A DNA stretch of 64,000 bases from Pseudomonas urmiensis (GCF_014268815.2 NZ_JABWRE020000001.1:3539001-3603000), one strand, 5' to 3'; shown: positions 1 through 10,155, counted from the stretch's first letter. Numbers and translations are program-made. Notes: generated by a model from the sequence alone, not told the origin.

Positions 1-798
1 ATAGGCAAAGGGCTTTTTGCGGGTCATGTTCGGCGCACTGGTAGCCGCGTAGGGTTCGTACATGTGCACGCTATACAGCACCCGCTCATCGCTCAGCGCT
101 GCTGGCCAGTAGGCAAACGCATCCGCTGCCGCGTACCAGCCGGCGTCGAGCATGATCGGCGTGTCAGGGTCGACCTCACGGATCGCCGCCAGCAACTGCT
201 GGTACAAGCCCGGCAAATCGCGGGGGCCGCCCTGCTGGGCGGCGTACCACTGCTGCATCCGCTGTGGGTCTGCGTGTTCGGCCAAACCGCCGAGTTTCTC
301 CGGCGCTGGCTCGTTGATCAGGTTGTAGGCGGCGACTGCCGGGTGATCCTTCAGCGCCTGGGCAAGGTCACGCCAGAAGGCGGCGGCTTGCGCCCAGTAA
401 TGTTTGTCTTGCCAGAGGCGATCATCGAATTGGTCGTGATTGTTCTGCGACCAGCGCATCCCCGGCAGCGAAAGCGGTGCGATCACCACTTTCAGGCCTG
501 CGCCATGGGCATGGTCGAGGACCTGCCTGAGCTGGGCCAGGTCGGCTGTGGCGAGCCCCTGATAGGCATCGGCATTGCCCAGCAGAAAGTCGCGTTGCTC
601 AGGTTGCCATTTGTCGTAGGACAGCCGCACCCAAGTGGCGCCATAGCCTTGCAGGGCTTGGAAGTAGGCTTGGTTCGGTGGCAGCCGGTTGAAGCTGTTG
701 CCGCCGTGGCGGGGGGTATTCCAGAACTCGATCAGATCGGCGCCATGGGCTGATTGGATGGCGAGCAGGAACAGGCTGGTGAGTATCCAATGGCGCAT
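1..798 (-). CDS. Secreted glycoside hydrolase, GH5/cellulase-like (3' partial)
   Basis: The gene reads from an ATG at 798 to the left window edge, so 266 residues of the N-terminal part are present and the C-terminus is missing. The first 20 residues form a signal peptide ending in SAHGA, so the product is exported. Residues 155-165 contain YNLINEP, the Asn-Glu-Pro block that carries the acid/base glutamate (Glu163) in clan A glycosidases such as GH5. VRLSYDKW and a later HMYEP segment also suit a GH5 TIM barrel. The second catalytic glutamate would lie beyond the window. The likely substrate is a beta-1,4- or beta-1,3-glucan, but the sequence does not fix this. It lies 163 bp below cobS on the same strand, with a REP element between, so it is probably its own unit. 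Confidence 0.8.
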   Translation of the reverse strand, partial: MRHWILTSLFLLAIQSAHGADLIEFWNTPRHGGNSFNRLPPNQAYFQALQGYGATWVRLSYDKWQPEQRDFLLGNADAYQGLATADLAQLRQVLDHAHGAGLKVVIAPLSLPGMRWSQNNHDQFDDRLWQDKHYWAQAAAFWRDLAQALKDHPAVAAYNLINEPAPEKLGGLAEHADPQRMQQWYAAQQGGPRDLPGLYQQLLAAIREVDPDTPIMLDAGWYAAADAFAYWPAALSDERVLYSVHMYEPYAATSAPNMTRKKPFAY

Positions 799-903
799 GC
801 TCGGCGCCTCCTTGGCAGGCTTGAGAAGCGCTCAAGGGTACGCCTGCTCTGCCAGGGGAGCATTGCCTCAAGGATTGCTGGAGATTGCGACTGACCGCCA
901 AGG

Positions 904-932
904 CTCTATCGCGGGGCACGCCCGCTCCCACG
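904..932 (+). repeat. REP element
   Basis: A single copy of the repetitive extragenic palindrome found throughout this window (CGCGGGG core, then a CCCGCTCCCACG tail). It lies between the cobS stop and the start of the GH5 gene. Confidence 0.7.
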
Positions 933-961
933 TATTGCACCGAGCTACAGCCATGCAGCAA

Positions 962-1702
962 TCACGTAAGAGGCAGCAACGCCAGCCCCAACACCACTGC
1001 CAATTCCAACAACTCAAGCATCGCCCCGGCGGTATCCCCTGTGGTGCCGCCTAACCTTCGACACATGAGCTGACGCAACCAGGCAAACACCACGCCCGCC
1101 AGCAGCACCAGCCACAGCGCCGCCCAACCACCTAACGCCACGCAGGCCAGTGCACTTGCCAGCAGCACCCAGCGCGCCGTGCGCTTGGGCAGATGCTCAG
1201 CCAGCGCTTGCCCAAGCCCACCGGGACGTACGTAGGGCGTGCAGAGAAACAACCCCAGCAACGCCGCCCGCCCAACCAAGGGCGCCAGCACCAGCCAGGC
1301 GCCGACGCCGCGCTCGACCAACACCCACAGCGCGCAGAACTTGAGCAACAGTACCAACACCAGGGTGACCACGGCGATCGGCCCGCTGCGCGGATCTTTC
1401 ATGATCAGCAAGGTGCGCTCACGATCGCCAAAGCCGCCCAGCCAGGCGTCAGCGCTGTCGGCCAGCCCATCCAGGTGCAAGGCGCCACTGAGCAGCACCC
1501 ACAGGGTCAGCAGCAAGGCGGCATGCAACGGTGCTGGAGTGCCGTGCAGCAAATGGCTGGCCGCCCACAACAACAGGCCGAACAGCAGGCCTACCAGCGG
1601 ATAGAACAACAATGAGCGACCCGTCTCACGCGGTTCAGGCATCCCCGGCAGGGTGACCGGCAGGCTGCTGAGAAACTGCAAGGCGATCCACAGTGGCAGC
1701 AT
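962..1702 (-). CDS. cobS: Adenosylcobinamide-GDP ribazoletransferase
   Basis: CobS joins adenosylcobinamide-GDP with alpha-ribazole (or its phosphate), the last assembly step of adenosylcobalamin, in the inner membrane. The 246-residue protein is very hydrophobic with several membrane segments and has the family signature LHLDGLADSADAWLGG near residues 80-95. The ATG at 1702 (MLPLWIALQFLSSLPV) was chosen because it matches the family N-terminus; the frame stays open upstream but runs into cobC. The start is one base past the cobC stop, so translation is probably coupled. It is the last gene of the cob operon. Confidence 0.93.
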   Translation of the reverse strand: MLPLWIALQFLSSLPVTLPGMPEPRETGRSLLFYPLVGLLFGLLLWAASHLLHGTPAPLHAALLLTLWVLLSGALHLDGLADSADAWLGGFGDRERTLLIMKDPRSGPIAVVTLVLVLLLKFCALWVLVERGVGAWLVLAPLVGRAALLGLFLCTPYVRPGGLGQALAEHLPKRTARWVLLASALACVALGGWAALWLVLLAGVVFAWLRQLMCRRLGGTTGDTAGAMLELLELAVVLGLALLPLT

Positions 1703-1703
1703 C

Positions 1704-2273
1704 TCAGGGCAGCTCCCGCAGTTGTCCGTTGTCTTCCAGCTGCAGACGCACCAGCGCGCCATGGCCGACTTCGACCTGCAGCAATTGCTCACGGGGCAGC
1801 CCCCGCGCACGGGCCAGCAGCAGGCGCATCACCCCGCCATGGGTCACCAGTAGCAGCTGTTTGCCAGCATGCTCGCGGTGTAGACGCTCGATGGCCGTCA
1901 GCACCCGTTCAGCGAAGGCCTCGACCGGCTCGCCGCCCGGCGGGGTGAAGGCATAGGGATCGGCCCAGAACAGCCCAAGCGCATCGGCCTGATCCTCCAT
2001 GATCTGCGCAGCGCTGCGCCCTTCCCAGTCACCGAAGTGCAGCTCGCGGATGCCCGCTTCCAGCTGCACCGGCAACGCCAGGCGGGCGCCGAGTTCGTCA
2101 GCAAAGTGCGCGCAGCGTTGCAACGGCGAAGTGACCAGCGCGTGCCACGGCCCGCCCTGTTCGACCGCCGCGCGCATCTGCGCCCAACCCCGTTCGGTCA
2201 GGGCGTCGTCAAGGCTGCCGCGCAGGCCGCCACCCAGCTCGGTTTCACCATGGCGCAGCAGGTCGATGATCAT
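1704..2273 (-). CDS. cobC: Histidine phosphatase, alpha-ribazole phosphatase type
   Basis: A 189-residue phosphoglycerate-mutase-like phosphatase. The phosphohistidine motif RHGE is at residues 8-11 and a second catalytic-type segment VTHGG lies near residue 145. In a cob operon, between cobT and cobS, the expected role is dephosphorylation of alpha-ribazole-5'-phosphate or of adenosylcobalamin-5'-phosphate. Its ATG overlaps the cobT stop codon (ATGA). The cobC symbol is also used for threonine-phosphate decarboxylase in the P. denitrificans nomenclature; here it means the phosphatase. Confidence 0.88.
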   Translation of the reverse strand: MIIDLLRHGETELGGGLRGSLDDALTERGWAQMRAAVEQGGPWHALVTSPLQRCAHFADELGARLALPVQLEAGIRELHFGDWEGRSAAQIMEDQADALGLFWADPYAFTPPGGEPVEAFAERVLTAIERLHREHAGKQLLLVTHGGVMRLLLARARGLPREQLLQVEVGHGALVRLQLEDNGQLRELP

Positions 2274-3325
2274 GCCGGGCGATCCGCCACCGCAGCTTCG
2301 GCAAAGGTCGCCATCTGCCCGTGCAGGGCACAGGCCAAGCGCATCAATGGCACCGCCAACGCGGCGCCGCTGCCCTCGCCCAGGCGCAGGCCGAGGGCCA
2401 GCAGCGGCTCGGCCTCAAGGGCCGCGAGCAGCGCCTGATGCCCAGGCTCTGCACCTTGGTGAGCGAACAGCAGCCAGGCACGGCAGTGCGGGTTCAGGCG
2501 CACCGCGACCAACGCGGCGACGCTGCAGATAAAGCCATCGACCAGCACCGCCACACCCTGCTGGGCACAGGCCAGGTAGGCGCCAGTCAGTGCGGCGATC
2601 TCGAAGCCGCCGACGCACGCCAGCGCCTGTAATGGGTCATCGGCACGCAGCCCGTGCAGGACCAAGGCACGCTCGATCACCTCAGCCTTGTGCCGTACCC
2701 CTGCTGTGTCCAAGCCCGTGCCTGGGCCGCTCAGTTCACGTGCCGGGCAACCGAGCAAGGTGCTCGCCACGGCTGCGGCCGCAGTGGTATTGCCGATGCC
2801 CATCTCACCGCCGATGAACAGCTGGGCGCCCTGCTCGGCAGCGCGTAATGCCGTTTCACGTCCGGCCTGCAACGCCGCCCGCAGTTGCTCGTCAGTCATC
2901 GCCGGACGCTGGGCAAAATTGGCCGTGCCGGCGCCCAGACGCAGATGGCGCACGCCCGCTAGCTGCAAGGTGGGATCGATGGTACCGAGGTCGACCACTT
3001 CCAGGCTCGCTTCGAGCTGGCGCGCCAGTACGCTGATCGCCGCGCCGCCAGAAACGAAGTTGCGCAGCATCTGCCCGGTCACCGCCTGCGGATAGGCCGA
3101 AATGCCCTCCTCGACCACGCCATGGTCGCCCGCGAAAATGCTGATCGCAACGTGCTCCAGGCTCGGCCGTTCACGCCCTTGCAGGCCAGAAAGGGTCACT
3201 GCCAAGGTCTCTAGCTGACCGAGCGAGCCGGTGGGTTTGGTCAGTTGCTGCTGACGGGCGCGGGCCTGGTCCATGGCGGCGTTATCGACAGTTTGGCAGG
3301 CATCACGCCACCACGATTGGGTCAT
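2270..3325 (-). CDS. cobT: Nicotinate-nucleotide--dimethylbenzimidazole phosphoribosyltransferase
   Basis: CobT transfers phosphoribose from nicotinate mononucleotide to dimethylbenzimidazole to give alpha-ribazole-5'-phosphate. The 351-residue length is normal for the family. Clear signatures are the N-terminal [10 protein letters not shown] (about residues 30-39), the FAGDHGV segment and the C-terminal LGEGSGA, whose glutamate corresponds to the catalytic base of characterised CobT. The DMB substrate is probably supplied by bluB in the same operon. The gene overlaps cobU upstream and cobC downstream by ATGA. Confidence 0.96.
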   Translation of the reverse strand: MTQSWWRDACQTVDNAAMDQARARQQQLTKPTGSLGQLETLAVTLSGLQGRERPSLEHVAISIFAGDHGVVEEGISAYPQAVTGQMLRNFVSGGAAISVLARQLEASLEVVDLGTIDPTLQLAGVRHLRLGAGTANFAQRPAMTDEQLRAALQAGRETALRAAEQGAQLFIGGEMGIGNTTAAAAVASTLLGCPARELSGPGTGLDTAGVRHKAEVIERALVLHGLRADDPLQALACVGGFEIAALTGAYLACAQQGVAVLVDGFICSVAALVAVRLNPHCRAWLLFAHQGAEPGHQALLAALEAEPLLALGLRLGEGSGAALAVPLMRLACALHGQMATFAEAAVADRPA

Positions 3326-3843
3326 AGAGCAGGTCCTTTGAGCATCAGAGGAAGGCCGGCAACGGTAAGCACCACGCGCTCGCAGCGCTCGGCTACGGCC
3401 TGGTGCAGCCAGCCGGCCAGATCGACATAACGGCGGGTCAGTTCGCCCATGGGCACCACGCCCAGGCCGGTTTCATTGCTGACCAGAATGATCGTGCCCG
3501 GCAGGCTTTGCAGACAGTCGAGCAGCGCGTCGCGCTCTTGCGCCAGGCGCTGGTCGTCCTCGAGCATCAACAGATTGGTCAGCCACAGGGTCAAGCAGTC
3601 CACCAGCAGGCAGCGCCCTGGCGCCGCCTCGGCGCGCAGTACCGCGGCCAGTTGCAGCGGCTGTTCGATCAGCGCCCAGTGATCGGGGCGGCGCTGGCGA
3701 TGCAGCTGCACCCGCGCATTCATCTCGCCATCGAGCGGCTCGCTGGTGGCGATGTAGGTCACCGCCAGGCCCGAGTCCTGGGCCAGTTGTTCGGCCAGGC
3801 GACTCTTGCCGGAGCGGGCACCGCCAAGGATCAGGTTGCGCAT
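3322..3843 (-). CDS. cobU: Bifunctional adenosylcobinamide kinase/guanylyltransferase
   Basis: CobU (CobP) phosphorylates adenosylcobinamide and transfers GMP to it, giving AdoCbi-GDP. The 173-residue product starts [14 protein letters not shown], with the P-loop at residues 7-14. An LHRQRR segment near residue 46 holds the histidine expected for the GMP-enzyme intermediate. A start five codons upstream is possible, but it would overlap the end of cobQ; the chosen ATG begins two bases past the cobQ stop. Confidence 0.94.
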   Translation of the reverse strand: MRNLILGGARSGKSRLAEQLAQDSGLAVTYIATSEPLDGEMNARVQLHRQRRPDHWALIEQPLQLAAVLRAEAAPGRCLLVDCLTLWLTNLLMLEDDQRLAQERDALLDCLQSLPGTIILVSNETGLGVVPMGELTRRYVDLAGWLHQAVAERCERVVLTVAGLPLMLKGPAL

Positions 3844-3844
3844 T

Positions 3845-5299
3845 TCAGGCGACTCCACACAATTGGCGCAGGTGCGCGGTGTCCAGGTGTTGCTCGATCA
3901 GGTCGGCCAGGCGCTCGATATCGCGTTCGCGCAGGGCCTCGTAGTCGATGCTTTGCACCGCTTGCAGGCCGGCCCAGCGCAACAGCGCGGCGCACGATTG
4001 GCTACCTTCGAACAGGCCGTGCAAATAAGTGGCGAGAATCTGCCCATCGGCACTGATCGCGCCGTCGCAGCGGCCATCGGCCAGGTGCACGGCAGGCTGC
4101 TCCAGGGCCGGGCCACGGGTCACCCCCGCGTGGATCTCATAGCCGGCAACCGCCGATTGCTCCAACTGCAAGGTGCCACAGACGTTGCGCAGCTGTTTCT
4201 CGGCCTCAAGCTCGGTGACGTAGTCGAGCAGGCCCAGGCCGGCACTGGTACCCGGTGGGCCTTCCAGGCCAAGCGGATCTCGCACTTGGCCACCGAGCAT
4301 CTGCAAGCCGCCGCAGATACCGATCAGCTTGCCGCCGTAGCGCAGGTGGCGCGCGATGGCGCTGTCCCAGCCGCGCTCGCGCAACTGCGCCAGGTCGGCG
4401 CGCACGCTCTTGGAGCCCGGCAGGATGATCAGGTCGGCGGGCGGGATAGGCTCGCCCGGCCCGATGAACTGCAAATCGACCTGGGGGTGCAGACGCAGCG
4501 GGTCGAAGTCAGTGTGGTTGCTGATCCGCGGCAGCACCGGCACGATCACCTTGAGCACCTGCGCAGCCTTGCTCGGCTGACGCACGTCAATGGCGTCCTC
4601 GGCTTCCAGGTGCAGGTCGGTGACATACGGCAGCACGCCCAGCACCGGTTTGCCGGTGCGCTGTTCGAGCCAGTCCAGGCCCGGCTGCAACAGGGCGATG
4701 TCACCGCGAAAACGATTGATCACAAAGCCTTTGACCCGCGCCTGCTCGCTGGCCGAGAGCAGCTCCAGGGTGCCGACCAGGTGGGCGAACACCCCACCGC
4801 GATTGATGTCGGCCACCAGGATCACCGGGCAGTCGACCGCCTCGGCAAAACCCATGTTGGCGATGTCGCCAGCGCGCAGGTTGATCTCGGCAGGCGAGCC
4901 GGCACCTTCGACCATCACCACCGGGTACGCAGCCGCCAGCCGCTGGTGCGAGGCTAGCACGGCCTGCATGGCGATGGCTTTGTAGTCGTGGTAGGCAACG
5001 GCGTTCATGCTGGTGACCGCCCGCCCGTGGATGATCACCTGGGCGCCGGTATCGCTGTTGGGCTTGAGCAGCACCGGGTTCATGTCGGTGTGCGGCGCCA
5101 GCCGACAGGCCTGGGCCTGCACCGCCTGGGCGCGGCCAATCTCGCCGCCGTCGGCGGTGACCGCACTGTTGAGGGCCATGTTTTGCGGTTTGAACGGCAC
5201 CACGGCAATGCCCTGGCGCAGCAGCCAGCGGCACAAGGCGGTGACCAGCGTGCTCTTGCCGGCATCGGAAGTGGTGCCTTGCACCATGAGGGTGGTCAT
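3845..5299 (-). CDS. cobQ: Cobyric acid synthase (glutamine-hydrolysing)
   Basis: CobQ amidates four side chains of adenosylcobyrinic acid a,c-diamide to give adenosylcobyric acid. The 484 residues have two domains. An N-terminal dethiobiotin-synthetase-like ATPase carries a P-loop around [10 protein letters not shown] (residues 8-17). A C-terminal type I glutamine amidotransferase has its nucleophile at Cys329 in GICGG and a later catalytic YEIHAG histidine segment. The start codon overlaps the cobD stop. Length and order are those of complete CobQ. Confidence 0.96.
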   Translation of the reverse strand: MTTLMVQGTTSDAGKSTLVTALCRWLLRQGIAVVPFKPQNMALNSAVTADGGEIGRAQAVQAQACRLAPHTDMNPVLLKPNSDTGAQVIIHGRAVTSMNAVAYHDYKAIAMQAVLASHQRLAAAYPVVMVEGAGSPAEINLRAGDIANMGFAEAVDCPVILVADINRGGVFAHLVGTLELLSASEQARVKGFVINRFRGDIALLQPGLDWLEQRTGKPVLGVLPYVTDLHLEAEDAIDVRQPSKAAQVLKVIVPVLPRISNHTDFDPLRLHPQVDLQFIGPGEPIPPADLIILPGSKSVRADLAQLRERGWDSAIARHLRYGGKLIGICGGLQMLGGQVRDPLGLEGPPGTSAGLGLLDYVTELEAEKQLRNVCGTLQLEQSAVAGYEIHAGVTRGPALEQPAVHLADGRCDGAISADGQILATYLHGLFEGSQSCAALLRWAGLQAVQSIDYEALRERDIERLADLIEQHLDTAHLRQLCGVA

Positions 5300-6288
5300 G
5301 CCGATTCCTTCTGGTAATCATCGAGCGCCAAGCGCAGGCGCTGTTCGTCCGCCGCGCTGGCAGGCAGGCCGAGGCGCACCGCCGCAGGGTGCTCGAACAC
5401 GCGCACGAGAATGCCGCGCTGGGCGAGAAAGTCATGCAGGCGCGCGGCCTGCTCGCCACGGATGTACTGGAACAAGTCACAACCGCCGCTTGGCGTCAGA
5501 CCTGCATCATTCAACAGGCTTGCCAGGCGTTGACTGGCCTGCCGGCAACTGACGATCTGCGCGACATGAGCCTGCTCATCGGCCAGGCACGCTTGGCCGA
5601 GCACTCGGGTCGGACCGGCAACCGTCCACGGCCCCAGCAGCTCGGCCAGGCGCAGCAGCAGGCTCGGCTCAGCCATGACGAAGCCCAGGCGCACCCCGGC
5701 CAATCCGAAAAACTTGCCGAACGAACGCAGCACGATCAACCCTGCACGCTCGGCGCAGTCGACCACGCTGTGCTCTGGGGTGTTGTCCATGAACGCTTCA
5801 TCGACCACCAGCCAGCCGCCACGGCGGGCCAAGCGGGCATGCCAGTCGAGCAGGCGCTCGCGCGGTACAGTGCGTCCAGTGGGGTTGTTCGGGTTAACCA
5901 GCAGCAGCACCTGCAGGCTGTCGAGCGCCTGTTCGACCTGCTCATCGTCAAGCTCCACCAGCTGGTGGCCAGCACGTTGCCAAGCGTACGGGTGCTCGGC
6001 ATAGCAAGGCCCCAGCACCCCGACCCGACCTGCCGCACGCAAGTGTGGCAGCGCCTGAATCGCCGCCTGCGAGCCAGCCACCGCCAGCAGGTGCTCGGCC
6101 CCGTAGTAACGTCGCGCCGCCTGTTCCAGGCCATCTTCGGCCTCAGGCAAGCGCGCCCAGGCCTCAACGGGAATGGGCGGGATCGGGTAGGACCAAGGGG
6201 CAATGCCGCTGGACAGATCGAGCCACTGCTCGCGGGCAATCCCGTAGTGGCGTACGGCCCGTTGCAAGCGGCCTCCGTGTTCAAGCAT
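5296..6288 (-). CDS. cobD: Threonine-phosphate decarboxylase, PLP-dependent
   Basis: The enzyme decarboxylates L-threonine-O-3-phosphate to (R)-1-aminopropan-2-ol phosphate, the linker between corrin ring and nucleotide loop. The 330-residue fold-type I aminotransferase-like protein has NPNNPTG near residues 132-138 and the PLP-binding lysine at about Lys192 in RSFGKFFG. It overlaps cbiB by eight bases upstream and cobQ downstream. CobD and CbiB supply consecutive steps: linker synthesis and its attachment to cobyric acid. Confidence 0.93.
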   Translation of the reverse strand: MLEHGGRLQRAVRHYGIAREQWLDLSSGIAPWSYPIPPIPVEAWARLPEAEDGLEQAARRYYGAEHLLAVAGSQAAIQALPHLRAAGRVGVLGPCYAEHPYAWQRAGHQLVELDDEQVEQALDSLQVLLLVNPNNPTGRTVPRERLLDWHARLARRGGWLVVDEAFMDNTPEHSVVDCAERAGLIVLRSFGKFFGLAGVRLGFVMAEPSLLLRLAELLGPWTVAGPTRVLGQACLADEQAHVAQIVSCRQASQRLASLLNDAGLTPSGGCDLFQYIRGEQAARLHDFLAQRGILVRVFEHPAAVRLGLPASAADEQRLRLALDDYQKESA

Positions 6289-7189
6289 TGAGGTAGCCTC
6301 CCAGGCAGATCACCAGCAGCCACAGCCAGACGCCGCGCTGCACCAGGCTCCAGCCACGCTCGATAGCATCGGCATCGGCCATCGGGCCTTGGCCCAGGCG
6401 CGGGCGCTCGTGCAGTTCGCCGTGGTACACCGCAGGGCCACCCAACTCGACCCCCAACGCACCAGCGCCAGCGGCCATTACCGGCCCGGCGTTGGGGCTG
6501 TCCCACAGCGGCCCCTGCTGACGCCAGCAACTGAGCGCCAGGCGGGTCTTGCCCAACAATGCATAAGTCAGGGCCACCAGGCGTGCGGGAATATAGTTGA
6601 GCACATCATCGATTTTCGCTGCCGCCCAGCCGAAGCGCTCGAAGCGCTCATTGCGATAACCCCACATGGCATCGAGGGTATTGCTCAGGCGATACAGCAC
6701 CACACCGGGAGCACCAGCGACGATGAACCAGAACAACGCGGCAAATACCGCATCGCTGCCATTCTCCAGCACCGATTCGGTGGCTGCGCGGGCCACAGCG
6801 GGCTCGTCGAGCTCACGGGTCTCGCGGCTGACCAGATAACCCACGCGCTTTCTCGCCTCATCCAGATCGCCACGGCGCAAGGCTTCGGCTACTGGCAGCA
6901 CGTGCTCGCCCAAACTGCGCAGGCCGAGCGCGCAGTACAGCGCCAGCACCTCGACCAGCCAGCCGAGGTAGGGCAACCAGGACAGGATCAGCGCCAGCAG
7001 GGTCAGCGGCACCACCGCCAGGAACCAGGCACTGACCCCGTGACTGCGCCAGCCCCTGCCGCCGGCATTGAGCCGCTGTTCCAGGCGCGAGGCGAAATTG
7101 CCGAAGGCCACCAACGGATGGCGGCGCTGCGGTTCACCCAGCAAAGCGTCCACGGCCACCCCGGCCACGGTCAGCAAGGCCACGCTCAT
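6281..7189 (-). CDS. cbiB: Adenosylcobinamide-phosphate synthase
   Basis: This membrane protein attaches aminopropanol phosphate to adenosylcobyric acid. The 302 residues contain several hydrophobic segments and the family motifs DALLGEP near the N-terminus, HPLVAFG, and [10 protein letters not shown] in the middle. The frame is open far upstream, but the ATG at 7189 overlaps the bluB stop as ATGA, and [20 protein letters not shown] fits the family N-terminus, so that start is used. The gene is called cobD in the P. denitrificans nomenclature. Confidence 0.93.
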   Translation of the reverse strand: MSVALLTVAGVAVDALLGEPQRRHPLVAFGNFASRLEQRLNAGGRGWRSHGVSAWFLAVVPLTLLALILSWLPYLGWLVEVLALYCALGLRSLGEHVLPVAEALRRGDLDEARKRVGYLVSRETRELDEPAVARAATESVLENGSDAVFAALFWFIVAGAPGVVLYRLSNTLDAMWGYRNERFERFGWAAAKIDDVLNYIPARLVALTYALLGKTRLALSCWRQQGPLWDSPNAGPVMAAGAGALGVELGGPAVYHGELHERPRLGQGPMADADAIERGWSLVQRGVWLWLLVICLGGYLNA

Positions 7190-7836
7190 CGGCGCTCTCC
7201 CCATTGGTTGTCGTAGAGCATCTCGCTTAACGGGCGTTGCTCGGCCCAGTTTTCCATGACCAGCATCGGCGCTGGGTAGAACGCCTGTACCGGGCCCAGA
7301 CACAGCACCGCCACTGGCTTGGCACCGGCTGGCATGCCCAGCAGTTCGCCCAGTGCCTGCGGGTCGAACAGCGACACCCACCCCATCCCCAGGCCTTCGG
7401 CACGCGCCGCCAGCCACAGGTTCTGGATGGCGCAGGCCAGTGAGGCAAGGTCCATTTCTGGCAAGGTGCGGCGGCCGAAAATGTGCGGCTCACGGTTGTC
7501 CATCAACGCCGCGACCAGCACTTCGGCGCAGTCGTTGATGCCCTCGACCTTGAGCTTCATGAACTCATCGGAGCGCTCGCCGAGCGCCTCGGCGGTGCGC
7601 GCCCGCTCCTGTTCGACCAGGGCCTGGATGCGCCCGCGTAGTTCGCGTTGGCTGATGCGGATGAAGCGCCAAGGCTGCATCAAGCCGACGCTTGGCGCCT
7701 GGTGAGCAGCGTTGAGCAGGCGTGTAAGCAGCTCCGGGGCGATCTCTGCGCCGGTAAAGTGGCGCATGTCGCGGCGCTCACCAATGGCCCGGTAGACCGC
7801 GGCGCGCTCGGCCGCGCTGAAGGCGTGCTCGCTCAT
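7186..7836 (-). CDS. bluB: 5,6-dimethylbenzimidazole synthase
   Basis: BluB is a nitroreductase-fold enzyme that breaks down reduced FMN with oxygen to form 5,6-dimethylbenzimidazole, the lower ligand of B12. The 216-residue protein shows the RRDMRHF segment near residues 21-27, the [10 protein letters not shown] block and a [15 protein letters not shown] region, all typical of BluB. Its place between cobB and cbiB supports this over a general nitroreductase. Presence of bluB implies an oxygen-dependent route to the lower ligand. Confidence 0.92.
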   Translation of the reverse strand: MSEHAFSAAERAAVYRAIGERRDMRHFTGAEIAPELLTRLLNAAHQAPSVGLMQPWRFIRISQRELRGRIQALVEQERARTAEALGERSDEFMKLKVEGINDCAEVLVAALMDNREPHIFGRRTLPEMDLASLACAIQNLWLAARAEGLGMGWVSLFDPQALGELLGMPAGAKPVAVLCLGPVQAFYPAPMLVMENWAEQRPLSEMLYDNQWGERR

Positions 7837-9128
7837 GGTCGCAGCAGCGCCGCCGCCGCGTCAGGGTTGGAGGGGAAGTAGAAGTGCACGTACGACGCCG
7901 TCAGGCGCCCCAGGCGATAGACCGCCTCGTTGCCACGCCCGCCGTTGGGGCTCAAGCCACGAGCGATGGGTTCGAGCGCAGTGGTGGTCAGGGAATGGTG
8001 ATAGGTATGCCCGCGCAAGGTGCCTTCCGGCAACTCGACCGCCTGCAAGGCCAGGGCGGCGAGGCGCTTTTGCATCACCGCTTCGCCGGGCAGCAGGCCA
8101 AGCAGTGGCGCACGCTCACCAGCGACATCGGTCAGTGCATCGAGCAAGTACAGCATGCCGCCACATTCGGCCAGCAGCGGCTTGCCCTGGGCATGGTGGG
8201 CGCGGATCGCTTCCAGCATCGGCGCATTGGCCGCCAGTGCCTGATGGTGCAGCTCTGGATAGCCACCTGGCAGGTACAGGCTGTCTATCGCTGGCAACTG
8301 GCGGTCGTGCAGTGGTGAGAACAATTCAAGCTGGGCGCCCATCTCGCGCAACAGGTCGAGGTTGGCGCCATAGGTGAAGGCGAACGCCTCGTCCTGGGCC
8401 ACGCCAATGCGCAGGCCGGCCAGCGAAGGCACTGCTGCGGCGCGTTGAGGGGCGTCGAACGCTACAGGCGGCGGTAACGCTGCATCGCAACTGGAGCCCA
8501 GCGCTTGGGCGGCGGCGTCCAGACGCAGGTCCAGATCGTTCAATTCGCTCGCTTGCACCAGCCCCAAGTGACGGCTGGGTAGCTCGATGCCGCGCTCACG
8601 AGACAGCCCGCCATACCAGCGCAGGCCTTCAGTAAGGCTGCCTTCGAGCAACTGGGCGTGCCGCAGGCTGCCGACTCGGTTGGCCAGCACCCCGGCAAAC
8701 GGCAAGTCCGCCTGGTAACGCGCCAGCCCCAGCGCCAGCGCACCAAAGGTCTGGGCCATGGCCGTGCCGTCGATCACGGCCAGCACCGGCACACCGAAAT
8801 GGCGCGCCAGGTCGGCGCTCGATGGGGTACCGTCGAACAGCCCCATGACGCCTTCGATCAGGATCAGATCAGCATCGGCCGCAGCTTCCCAGAGCAGGCG
8901 GCGACTTTCCTCGGCGCCGATCATCCACAGGTCCAGCTGGTACACCGGGGCACCACTGGCGCGTTCGAGAATCATCGGGTCGAGAAAGTCAGGCCCGCAC
9001 TTGAACACCCGGACCTTACGCCCAAGGTTACGGTGCAGGCGTGCCAGGGCAGCGGTGACCGTGGTCTTGCCCTGGCCGGAAGCCGGTGCCGCGATCAGCA
9101 CCGCCGGACAATGCCGGGTTTGGCTCAT
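7833..9128 (-). CDS. cobB: Cobyrinate a,c-diamide synthase
   Basis: CobB amidates the a and c side chains of the corrin ring (hydrogenobyrinate or cobyrinate), using glutamine and ATP. The 431-residue protein has an N-terminal P-loop ATPase domain (APASGQGKTT, residues 15-24) and a C-terminal glutamine amidotransferase domain with nucleophile Cys322 in LLAECGGM. It overlaps cobO and bluB by ATGA at each end, consistent with one co-translated message. Confidence 0.94.
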   Translation of the reverse strand: MSQTRHCPAVLIAAPASGQGKTTVTAALARLHRNLGRKVRVFKCGPDFLDPMILERASGAPVYQLDLWMIGAEESRRLLWEAAADADLILIEGVMGLFDGTPSSADLARHFGVPVLAVIDGTAMAQTFGALALGLARYQADLPFAGVLANRVGSLRHAQLLEGSLTEGLRWYGGLSRERGIELPSRHLGLVQASELNDLDLRLDAAAQALGSSCDAALPPPVAFDAPQRAAAVPSLAGLRIGVAQDEAFAFTYGANLDLLREMGAQLELFSPLHDRQLPAIDSLYLPGGYPELHHQALAANAPMLEAIRAHHAQGKPLLAECGGMLYLLDALTDVAGERAPLLGLLPGEAVMQKRLAALALQAVELPEGTLRGHTYHHSLTTTALEPIARGLSPNGGRGNEAVYRLGRLTASYVHFYFPSNPDAAAALLRP

Positions 9129-9736
9129 AGTTCCACGCCCTTCTGCGCCCGGATGCCGGCCTGGAAGGCGTGCTTGAGCATGCTCATCTCAGTGACGGTG
9201 TCAGCCAGCTCGATCATCTCCGGCTTGGCCGCACGCCCGGTGACGATGACGTGCTGCATGGGCGGACGGGCCTGGATGTCGGTCAGTACCTGATCGAGGT
9301 CGAGGTAGCCGTGCTTGAGGGCGATATTCAGCTCGTCGAGCACGACGAATTGAATCGATGGGTCTTGCAGCAATTGGCGCGAGACCGCCCAGGCGGCTTC
9401 GGCGGCGGCGATATCGCGCTGGCGGTCCTGGGTTTCCCAGGTAAAGCCCTCGCCCATCACGTGGTAGCGCACGTGCTCGGGGAAGCGGCGGAAGAACAGC
9501 TCCTCGCCGGTGCTGTTACGGCCCTTGATGAACTGCACCACGCCGCATTGCATGCCATGGCCCAAGGCCCGGGCCAGCATGCCGAAGGCCGAGCTGCTCT
9601 TGCCCTTGCCATTGCCGGTCAGCACCAGCAACAGGCCACATTCGTTGGGGGAATTGGCGATACGCTCGTCGATGATCGCCTTCTTGCGCTGCATGCGCGC
9701 CAGGTGGCGTTCGTCACGTTCGGGGGTTTCGCTCAT
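9125..9736 (-). CDS. cobO: Cob(I)yrinic acid a,c-diamide adenosyltransferase
   Basis: CobO (BtuR/CobA type) adenosylates Co(I) corrinoids with ATP. The 203-residue protein carries the P-loop GNGKGKSS at residues 41-48 and the family segments VQFIKGR and VLDELNIAL. The frame is open upstream through the riboswitch region, but the ATG at 9736 (MSETPERDERH) is preceded by GGAG at about eight bases and matches the family start. It is the first gene of the cob operon, so riboswitch control is read here first. Confidence 0.95.
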   Translation of the reverse strand: MSETPERDERHLARMQRKKAIIDERIANSPNECGLLLVLTGNGKGKSSSAFGMLARALGHGMQCGVVQFIKGRNSTGEELFFRRFPEHVRYHVMGEGFTWETQDRQRDIAAAEAAWAVSRQLLQDPSIQFVVLDELNIALKHGYLDLDQVLTDIQARPPMQHVIVTGRAAKPEMIELADTVTEMSMLKHAFQAGIRAQKGVEL

Positions 9737-9842
9737 CAGGGTTCTCCGCTGGCTGGCGACGCACGCAAGGGCGCGGCGACAGATCGATAGGCAGGCAAAC
9801 GGAGAACACGCAGGCGCCGTGACCCACGCCACAGGCAACCGC

Positions 9843-9861
9843 GCATCACCCTCCGTGATGC
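9843..9861 (-). promoter_or_regulatory. Perfect hairpin with GGAGG loop in cobO leader
   Basis: On the minus strand GCATCAC and GTGATGC form a perfect 7-bp stem enclosing the five bases GGAGG, a Shine-Dalgarno-like sequence. It lies just 3' of the riboswitch B12 box and about 105 bases before the cobO ATG. There is no U-tract, so it is not an intrinsic terminator. A role in the expression platform is inference. Confidence 0.5.
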
Positions 9862-9871
9862 CATTGGCAGT

Positions 9872-10056
9872 AACAGGCCGGTCTCCGGGCTCGTGAGCGA
9901 AGCGCGGGCTTCTGCGCCGCGCGCCTTCCCGGGTCATTCAACCCAGTGGCCATGCGCGACCTTGACTCACCTACCGTTGCGGGGGCAGCGCCGGAATACC
10001 ACCGGCTTCCCAGTTTCACCCCGCCAGACCGCAGCCTGCAGGGCACCTGAAACACG
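9872..10056 (-). ncRNA. Cobalamin (B12) riboswitch
   Basis: Read on the minus strand, the region shows the ordered conserved blocks of the cobalamin aptamer: a GGTGCC element near 10043-10048, GGGAAGCCGGTG, then GCTGCCCCCGCAACGGTA, and a terminal B12 box AGCCCGGAGACCGGCC near 9876-9891. It sits directly upstream of cobO and below a good sigma70-type promoter. It should lower cob operon expression when adenosylcobalamin is plentiful. Boundaries are approximate. Confidence 0.95.
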
Positions 10057-10062
10057 CCGCGA

Positions 10063-10091
10063 AGGTTAGAGGGTTGCACCGGGAGCGTCAA
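10063..10091 (-). promoter_or_regulatory. Sigma70-type promoter of the cob operon
   Basis: On the minus strand TTGACG (10091-10086) and TAACCT (10068-10063) are separated by exactly 17 bases. The predicted start, near 10056, coincides with the 5' edge of the riboswitch. Confidence 0.7.
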
Positions 10092-10155
10092 TGAAACAAG
10101 GCCGATTTGGCCTGGATCAATGGCCGATCCGGCAGCTTGTGCCAGACTGCCAGCA

